This document shows, piece by piece, positions 1 through 3,823 of a stretch of DNA of 6,408 nt. A program made the translations under genes and the position numbers. This stretch comes from a bacterium. GTDB lineage: Bacteria > Vulcanimicrobiota > Vulcanimicrobiia > Vulcanimicrobiales > Vulcanimicrobiaceae. Every line of letters starts with the position of its first letter. Position 1 is the first letter of the stretch. The DNA is taken from the NCBI GenBank assembly GCA_021807065.1, contig JAKAPO010000146.1:1-6408 (forward strand). The letters run 5' to 3'. The notes under the pieces are model-generated. The model did no database searches. It was not told the origin of the DNA and worked only from the letters and a program-made list of their open reading frames with translations.

Positions 1-849
1 GACGAGTTTTACGTTCAAACCGAATGAGATCGCCGTTTCGGCGGCTCGCAGGCGCTGGGGATCGCTGCGCACCTCGACCGGCACGCCGGCGATGCGAATC
101 AGCTCGCCGAGCACGTCGCGCACCTTGACCGCGCGCCCGCTGCACACATTGTAGATCTCGCCGCGTTCTCCGATCTTCGCGAGGGCGACGTACGCCCGCA
201 CAACGTCGCGCACGTCGAGAAAGTCCCGTTCCGGCTCCAGATTTCCGACGTACAAGATCTTTTCGCCACCAGCGGCGATCTTGGCAAGCTCGAGTGCGAA
301 TCCAGCAATCGCGAACTGCTCGCTCTGTCCGGGACCGATGTGGTTGAACGAACGGGCGATCACCACGTCGCCGCCGAGCACGTGCATCTCGCCGAGCAGT
401 ATGGCTTCGGCGGCGACCTTGCTCGCCGCATACGGATTGCGCGGCTGCGGGGCGAGCGACTCGACCAACGGCAGATCGGCGGCCGGACGCGCTCCGTACA
501 CCTCGGCGGAGCTGGCGAACAGCACTCGCGGTTTTTTGCCGTGGTGCGCCGCATGTTCGCGCACGGTTCGCATCACGTTTGCGGTGCCGATGACGTTGGT
601 CTCGTACGTTTCCGCAGGTGCGCGCACCGACTGTGGAACGAAGCTCTGCGCGGCGAGATGGAACGTTACGTCGGGTCTCGCACGCCTGCACGCATCGCGC
701 AACGACGCAAGGTCATTTACGTCGATATGCGCGTCGACGCCCTCGTCGCTCGGCCCACCCGCCGCAAACGTCTCCCAACCATCCTCTGCAAGCGCGGCAA
801 TCAAATGCTTCCCGACGAAGCCTCCCGCACCGGTTACGAGCGCGCGCAC
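1..849 (-). CDS. rmd: GDP-6-deoxy-D-mannose reductase (Rmd-like), 3' end off the window
   Basis: Short-chain (extended SDR) NAD(P)-dependent sugar-nucleotide reductase. It should reduce GDP-4-keto-6-deoxy-D-mannose, the Gmd product, to GDP-D-rhamnose in the cytoplasm. Visible in 283 residues: Rossmann motif TGAGGFVG (G7, G10, G13), HLAAQ at 64-68, SSAEVYG at 113-119, catalytic Tyr140 and Lys144 in NPYAASK, then ARSFNHIGPGQ and RDFLDVRDVVRAY, and YNVCSG further on. The FNHIGPGQ and RDFLDV set is typical of Rmd and argues against GDP-fucose synthase. The start is GTG at 849: a TGA lies in frame at 861-859 and no other start codon stands between. Only a weak GGAT lies upstream. The frame is open to base 1, so perhaps the last 20-40 residues are missing. 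It follows gmd on the same strand after a 246-base gap. The family is sure; exact product specificity is less so. Confidence 0.87.
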   Translation of the reverse strand, partial: MRALVTGAGGFVGKHLIAALAEDGWETFAAGGPSDEGVDAHIDVNDLASLRDACRRARPDVTFHLAAQSFVPQSVRAPAETYETNVIGTANVMRTVREHAAHHGKKPRVLFASSAEVYGARPAADLPLVESLAPQPRNPYAASKVAAEAILLGEMHVLGGDVVIARSFNHIGPGQSEQFAIAGFALELAKIAAGGEKILYVGNLEPERDFLDVRDVVRAYVALAKIGERGEIYNVCSGRAVKVRDVLGELIRIAGVPVEVRSDPQRLRAAETAISFGLNVKLV

Positions 850-858
850 CTTATCCGA

Positions 859-883
859 TCATCCCGAGTCTTGTCATCCCGAG
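859..883 (-). repeat. Paired short repeat TCATCCCGAG upstream of rmd
   Basis: Two perfect copies of TCATCCCGAG (859-868 and 874-883) lie 15 bases apart, start to start. They match the leading end of the longer repeats at 1040, 2124 and 2962. The copy at 859 ends next to rmd and supplies the in-frame TGA (861-859) that bounds the rmd open frame. They look like truncated members of the same family. Confidence 0.7.
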
Positions 884-890
884 CACACCA

Positions 891-907
891 TGGCCCCTGC
901 GGGGCCA
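891..907. other. GC-rich hairpin in the gmd-rmd gap
   Basis: TGGCCCC (891-897) and GGGGCCA (901-907) pair perfectly around the three-base loop TGC, giving a 7-bp stem with six G-C pairs. It sits about 42 bases before the rmd start. No T tract follows on either strand, so it does not have the form of a factor-independent terminator. It could be an mRNA stability or attenuation element, or simply palindromic DNA. Confidence 0.5.
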
Positions 908-1039
908 CCTACGACAGATAGCGATCACTTCCGGTGTGTCCTTCGGACGTGGGATTTCCACATCAGCGATGTCTGGAGAGGCGCATGGGACTCGCGCCCG
1001 CAGAAAAGCTGGCTGCGCTTCGCGCGCCGTTTCACTCCC

Positions 1040-1100
1040 GTCATCCCGAGCGAGTCGAAACGCGATAGCGTTGAGGCGACGTCGAGGGAAGCGCATCAAG
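1040..1100 (-). repeat. Dispersed intergenic repeat, copy R1 (overlaps the gmd stop)
   Basis: This copy begins GTCATCCCGAGCG and ends GACGTCGAGGGAAGCGCATCAA in plus-strand order, and shares both ends with R2. Between them a variable part forms a stem: AACGC (1059-1063) pairs with GCGTT (1068-1072) around GATA. On the minus strand the right end reads TTGATGCGCTTCC, and its TGA (1098-1096) is the stop codon of gmd. The family is not one I can name; it resembles REP-like intergenic repeats seen across bacterial genomes. Confidence 0.85.
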
Positions 1101-2070
1101 GCACATGCTTGCGAAGCAGCTCGATATCTGATTTGACCATCATCTCCACGAGTTGCTCGAAGGTGACGGTAGGCTCCCAACCGAGAACGCGCTTGGCTTT
1201 GGAGGCGTCGGCAATCAAGTGATCCACCTCTGCCGGACGCACGAACGCCTGGTCGACGACGACGAACGGTTCGTACGAACCCAGCCCCGCAACGTCGAAG
1301 GCGACGCGCAGAAAATCGCGCACGCTGTGCATCCTTCCGGTGCCGATGACGTAGTCGTCGGGCTTCTCCTGCTGCAGCATGAGCCACATCGCGCGCACGT
1401 AATCACCCGCGAATCCCCAATCACGCTGCGCATCCAGATTCCCCATGCGCAATTGCTTCGCGAGTCCAAGCTTGATCCGCGCAACCCCGTCGCTGATCTT
1501 ACGCGTGACGAACTCCTTCCCCCGACGCTGACTCTCGTGGTTAAAAAGTATGCCACCGCAAGCAAAGAGATCGTAGGATTCGCGGTAGTTTACCGTGATG
1601 AGGTGTCCGTACACTTTTGCGACGCCGTAAGGGCTGCGGGGATAGAACGGCGTGCTCTCCCTTTGCGGCGACTCCCGTACCTTGCCGAACATCTCTGAAC
1701 TCGAGGCCTGGTAGAATCGAATCTTGGGATCGACCGCACGAATCGCTTCCAGCACGCGCGTGACGCCGAGCGCAGTGAACTCGCCGGTGAGGACGGGCTG
1801 CAGCCACGACGTCGGAACGAACGATTGCGCCGCAAGGTTGTAGATTTCGTTGGGCCGGATGCGATCGACGATTGCGGTAATCGAAGACTGATCCAACAGA
1901 TCGCCGGAGACGAATTCGATGTCGTCGATGAGATGGCGGATGCGCTCGTGCACGTCGGTGCTGGTGCGCCGCGTCATCCCAACGACGCGATACCCCTTCT
2001 CCAGCAGAAACTCGGCGAGATAGGAACCGTCCTGTCCGGTGATGCCGGTGATAAGAGCTACGTCGTTCAC
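1096..2070 (-). CDS. gmd: GDP-mannose 4,6-dehydratase
   Basis: Converts GDP-D-mannose to GDP-4-keto-6-deoxy-D-mannose with bound NADP, the first step toward GDP-D-rhamnose, GDP-L-fucose and related sugars. The protein is 324 residues, complete, and of the usual short bacterial length. Visible: Rossmann GITGQDGSYL (G9, G12, G15), NLAAQSFV at 78-85, SSSEMFG at 123-129 (Ser124 and Glu126 match the catalytic Thr/Glu), SPYGVAK with Tyr148 and Lys152, NHES at 177-180, EFVTRK at 186-191 and RDWGFAGDYVRAMW at 216-229. The start is GTG at 2070, set by GGAG (2078-2075) four bases upstream; the ATG one base off is followed at once by TGA. The stop lies inside repeat R1. Two residues in a normally invariant stretch differ: Gly172 for Asn and Gln181 for Pro. 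The downstream neighbour is rmd, so the GDP-D-rhamnose route is the likely use. Confidence 0.97.
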   Translation of the reverse strand: MNDVALITGITGQDGSYLAEFLLEKGYRVVGMTRRTSTDVHERIRHLIDDIEFVSGDLLDQSSITAIVDRIRPNEIYNLAAQSFVPTSWLQPVLTGEFTALGVTRVLEAIRAVDPKIRFYQASSSEMFGKVRESPQRESTPFYPRSPYGVAKVYGHLITVNYRESYDLFACGGILFNHESQRRGKEFVTRKISDGVARIKLGLAKQLRMGNLDAQRDWGFAGDYVRAMWLMLQQEKPDDYVIGTGRMHSVRDFLRVAFDVAGLGSYEPFVVVDQAFVRPAEVDHLIADASKAKRVLGWEPTVTFEQLVEMMVKSDIELLRKHVP

Positions 2071-2074
2071 ATTT

Positions 2075-2078
2075 CTCC
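2075..2078 (-). promoter_or_regulatory. Ribosome binding site of gmd
   Basis: GGAG on the minus strand (in GGAGAAAT) ends four bases before the GTG at 2070. It supports that GTG as the start and not a downstream codon. The spacing is slightly short. Confidence 0.55.
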
Positions 2079-2107
2079 GTTTCGCGTTCGAGCGGTGGGT
2101 AGCGTTG

Positions 2108-2181
2108 TCATCCCAAGCATTCTGTCATCCCGAGCGGGCGAAGTGCAGAGCACTGAGCGACGTCGAGGGAAGCGCATCAAC
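2108..2181 (-). repeat. Dispersed intergenic repeat, copy R2, with a leading half unit (overlaps the kamE stop)
   Basis: A short unit TCATCCCAAG (2108-2117) lies 17 bases before the TCATCCCGAG (2125-2134) that opens the full copy at 2124-2181. The full copy matches R1 at both ends. Its internal stem has a different sequence: AGTGC (2142-2146) pairs with GCACT (2150-2154) around AGA. The right end again reads TTGATGCGCTTCC on the minus strand, and its TGA (2179-2177) is the stop codon of kamE. The repeat fills about two thirds of the 106-base gap between kamE and gmd. No terminator-like T tract follows. Confidence 0.85.
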
Positions 2182-2959
2182 GCAATGCATTTCTCTCTGC
2201 CATCTTCGTAGCGATGTAGGAGGCGACTTCGCTCGGCAAGGTTCCGCGGCCGAAGCCGGCGTCGTAGCCCAGCTCTGCAGCGAGCATGTTCGTCACCCGC
2301 GGCCCGCCGGCGATGAGGAGCACGTGATCGCGCGTGTGCTCCGCCTCGAGAATTTCGACAAGCTCGGTGAAGTTCTTGACGTCGCTCTGCTTCTGCGTGA
2401 CGACCTGCGAGACGAGCAGCACGTCGATCTCGTGTTCTTTGGCAAAGCGCATCAGCGATTCGGACGAAACTTGGCTTCCGAGGTTGAAGACTTCGAACAT
2501 TGCGTAGCGCTCGAGCCCGTAGTCGCCCTTGTATCCTTTCATATTGAGGATCGCGTCGATGCCGACGGTATGCGCATCCGTGCCGATGCACGCGCCCGCG
2601 ATCTTGATCTTACGGCCGACGTGCTCGCGAATGTACGCGTCGATCTCCTCCATCTCCATCTTCGGGCCGCGCATCGCCGGTGGAGGAATCGTTGCAAGGT
2701 CGACAGCCTGCGGCGTCGACGCATAGACGACGAAGAACGAAAATCCCGACGCAGCGCGCCTGCCTTCGGCGACCTGCACGTCGCGAAAGCCCATTGACGC
2801 GACGAGCCGCCGCGCCGCCTCGTCGGCGCGCTCGCTCCACTCGATCGGCAGCGTGAACGACAGCTGCACCTTGCCATCGTCGCGCGTGTCGCCATATGGC
2901 CTCACCAACTCGGGCATGAGCGCCGCTATTCGGGAGGACGCCCGTCTCACCCTGAGCAT
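2177..2959 (-). CDS. kamE: Lysine 5,6-aminomutase beta subunit (B12-binding)
   Basis: The beta subunit of the AdoCbl/PLP enzyme that shifts the terminal amino group of D-lysine or L-beta-lysine to C5, in lysine fermentation. With the 2959 start it has 260 residues, the usual size. Visible: family N-terminal motif PYGDTRDDGKVQLSFTLP at 21-38; base-off cobalamin motif D128-A-H130-T-V-G133, with His130 as the expected cobalt ligand; Lys141, eleven residues later in NMKGYKGDYGLERY, at the position of the PLP-binding lysine of the beta subunit; then LLVSQVVTQK (181-190) and AGGPR (218-221) of the Rossmann-like B12 domain. All key residues are intact. The start is uncertain: ATG at 2959 touches repeat R3, and ATG at 2917 (Met15) begins just before the conserved region; neither has a strong Shine-Dalgarno. 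The fused ornithine aminomutase OraE is unlikely because the subunit is separate. The partner kamD lies about 3.1 kb upstream, which is unusual. Confidence 0.96.
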   Translation of the reverse strand: MLRVRRASSRIAALMPELVRPYGDTRDDGKVQLSFTLPIEWSERADEAARRLVASMGFRDVQVAEGRRAASGFSFFVVYASTPQAVDLATIPPPAMRGPKMEMEEIDAYIREHVGRKIKIAGACIGTDAHTVGIDAILNMKGYKGDYGLERYAMFEVFNLGSQVSSESLMRFAKEHEIDVLLVSQVVTQKQSDVKNFTELVEILEAEHTRDHVLLIAGGPRVTNMLAAELGYDAGFGRGTLPSEVASYIATKMAERNALR

Positions 2960-3012
2960 CTGTCATCCCGAGCGAGCGCAGCGACGGGCGACGGCGGAGG
3001 AGGCGCCTCAAG
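2947..3012 (-). repeat. Dispersed intergenic repeat, copy R3, with a degenerate leading unit
   Basis: GTCATCCCGAGCGAGCG opens the copy at 2962, and a CTCAAG end at 3007-3012 corresponds to the CATCAAG end of R1. The middle is more diverged, rich in GCGACGG and GGAGG, and does not form the same stem. A degenerate unit TCACCCTGAG (2947-2956) lies 16 bases before it and overlaps the first codons of kamE if the ATG at 2959 is used. The copy separates kamE from the divergent toxin-antitoxin promoter. It supplies the in-frame TGA (2965-2963) that bounds the kamE frame upstream. Confidence 0.7.
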
Positions 3013-3016
3013 GCTC

Positions 3017-3045
3017 TTGCAGTCCGCGTGGCTGTATCGTATCAT
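3017..3045 (+). promoter_or_regulatory. Candidate sigma-70 type promoter of the toxin-antitoxin pair
   Basis: TTGCAG (3017-3022) and TATCAT (3040-3045) are spaced by 17 bases. The -10 differs from TATAAT at one position; the -35 matches TTGACA at three of six. Transcription would start near 3052, leaving a leader of only about 14 bases with no clear ribosome binding site before the antitoxin ATG at 3066. The region is visibly more AT-rich than its surroundings. Confidence 0.5.
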
Positions 3046-3061
3046 ACTAGTCGGTCTAGTC
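3034..3061. promoter_or_regulatory. Candidate autoregulatory operator of the toxin-antitoxin pair
   Basis: Two small inverted repeats overlap the promoter: GTAT-C-ATAC (3039-3047) and ACTAG-TCGGT-CTAGT (3046-3060). CTAGTC also occurs as a direct repeat at 3047 and 3056, nine bases apart. Phd/YefM antitoxins are known to bind palindromes over their own promoter, with the toxin as co-repressor. The placement fits that model; binding itself is inferred. Confidence 0.45.
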
Positions 3062-3065
3062 AGAT

Positions 3066-3383
3066 ATGAGACGCAGGCGCAGTCAACCCTGGCAGCTACA
3101 AGAAGCCAAGGCGAAGTTCTCGGAGGTATTCGATTCGGCGATGAAGGGCGAGCCGCAGACGGTGACCCGTCGCGGCAAGGAAGCGGTGGTCGTCCTCTCG
3201 CGCGACCAATACACGTCGCTGCGCGGCGGAGGCAAGGATCCATTCATTTCGTTTCTCCTGACAGGAGCGAAGATTCCGGGTGGGATCCCACTGCCGGAGT
3301 ACAGGGAACCGTATGAACCGCCGGTCGACTTCAGCAGTCCAGCGTTCTGGAGCGGCGAAGAACCCGGCCAGGGCGAGGATTAA
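3066..3383 (+). CDS. Type II antitoxin, Phd/YefM family
   Basis: A protein of 105 residues. The N-terminal half has the Phd/YefM DNA-binding and dimerisation pattern: WQLQEAKAKFSEVFDSA at 9-25, then GEPQTVTRRGKEAVVVLSRDQY at about 28-49. The C-terminal half is proline-rich and acidic (FLLTGAKIPGG, PLPEYREP, ending GEEPGQGED), as expected for the flexible part that wraps around and inhibits a toxin. It should neutralise the PIN toxin encoded two bases downstream and repress their shared promoter. The ATG at 3066 is the first start after the promoter and leaves a very short leader without a clear Shine-Dalgarno. The frame carries no break. Family assignment rests on motif pattern and context; Phd and YefM cannot be told apart by eye. 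Confidence 0.88.
   Translation: MRRRRSQPWQLQEAKAKFSEVFDSAMKGEPQTVTRRGKEAVVVLSRDQYTSLRGGGKDPFISFLLTGAKIPGGIPLPEYREPYEPPVDFSSPAFWSGEEPGQGED
3375..3378 (+). promoter_or_regulatory. Ribosome binding site deciding the TTG start of the toxin
   Basis: GAGG ends seven bases before the TTG at 3386, inside the last codons of the antitoxin. The spacing is optimal, and the first residues after TTG are the start of the PIN fold (PFLLDT), so TTG is the real start. Confidence 0.65.
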
Positions 3384-3385
3384 CC

Positions 3386-3823
3386 TTGCCCTTTCTCCTT
3401 GACACGACCGCCGTCTCTGAGACTCGTAAGCCGGCGCCGAATCGCCGATACGTATCGTGGTTGCAGCAACAGAGATTCGAGGAAACCTATATTGGTGCGC
3501 CGACGATAGGCGAACTCGTGCAGGGGGTTGCGCCCTTGAAGTCGACTGCCGAGCGCGAACGCATCTTGAAGTGGACGTTATCGATCATCGAGAATTTCGA
3601 GGACCGCATAATGCCGCTCGACGCTGCCGCCGCGCAAATCTGGGGAGAAGCAATGGGCGATGCGCGCCGGAAAGGGCGCGAGCTACCCATTATCGACTCA
3701 CAGCTCGCGGCTATTGCGCTCGCCAACGGTCTGGCCGTCGTGACGCGGAACGTTCGTCACTTCGACATCCCCGGGTTTGAGGGGCTGAAAGTCATCAGCC
3801 CCTGGTCGGGTAACTCGTCTTAG
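3386..3823 (+). CDS. PIN-domain ribonuclease toxin (VapC/FitB-like)
   Basis: A 145-residue PIN domain, the usual length for VapC-type toxins, which are Mg2+-dependent RNases that cut tRNA or rRNA. Visible: FLLDTTAVSE with Asp6 at the first strand; GAPTIGELVQG with Glu43; DSQLAAIALANGLAVVTRN with Asp104 in IID and the conserved TRN at 120-122; Asp127 in RHFD; and the terminal ISPW. The acidic residues expected for metal binding are present, so it looks active. It starts at TTG, two bases after the antitoxin stop, so the two are translationally linked and co-transcribed. Pairing of a PIN toxin with a Phd/YefM antitoxin is a known combination. Its stop (3821-3823) overlaps the stop of the S53 protease on the other strand (3822-3820), with no room for a terminator between them. 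Confidence 0.93.
   Translation: MPFLLDTTAVSETRKPAPNRRYVSWLQQQRFEETYIGAPTIGELVQGVAPLKSTAERERILKWTLSIIENFEDRIMPLDAAAAQIWGEAMGDARRKGRELPIIDSQLAAIALANGLAVVTRNVRHFDIPGFEGLKVISPWSGNSS

Larger units (their letters stand above)
850..1095. other. gmd-rmd intergenic region (246 bases)
   Basis: This stretch holds no gene I can support. Reading toward rmd on the minus strand it contains a long dispersed repeat (1100-1040), about 130 bases without recognisable content, a GC-rich hairpin (907-891) and a pair of short TCATCCCGAG units (883-874 and 868-859) that end ten bases before the rmd start. I see no convincing -35/-10 pair for a separate rmd promoter. Whether rmd is read through from gmd or has its own start cannot be decided from the sequence. 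Confidence 0.6.

Noticed and set aside
1..849. Left-end gene considered as GDP-L-fucose synthase (Fcl)
   Set aside because: The FNHIGPGQ and RDFLDVRDV motifs and the overall length fit Rmd better; Fcl has a different pattern there.
281..1222. Open frame of 313 codons on the plus strand
   Set aside because: It is antisense to rmd and gmd and crosses the repeat-filled gap. It has no recognisable motif, and its Arg/Ser/Pro-rich composition is typical of GC-rich shadow frames.
851..1387. Minus-strand frame of 178 codons spanning the gmd-rmd gap
   Set aside because: It overlaps gmd in another frame and is Arg/Ala-rich without motifs. No gene remnant was recognised in the gap.
2039..2797. Open frame of 252 codons on the plus strand
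   Set aside because: It is antisense to kamE, whose frame carries full family motifs. The antisense translation has no domain pattern.
2177..2959. kamE considered as a D-ornithine 4,5-aminomutase component
   Set aside because: OraE carries the PLP and B12 domains in one long chain. Here the B12 subunit stands alone at KamE length and a separate KamD C-terminus is present.
1040..3012. Repeats considered as a CRISPR array
   Set aside because: Only three diverged copies lie about 0.8-1.1 kb apart with genes between, so there is no regular repeat-spacer pattern.
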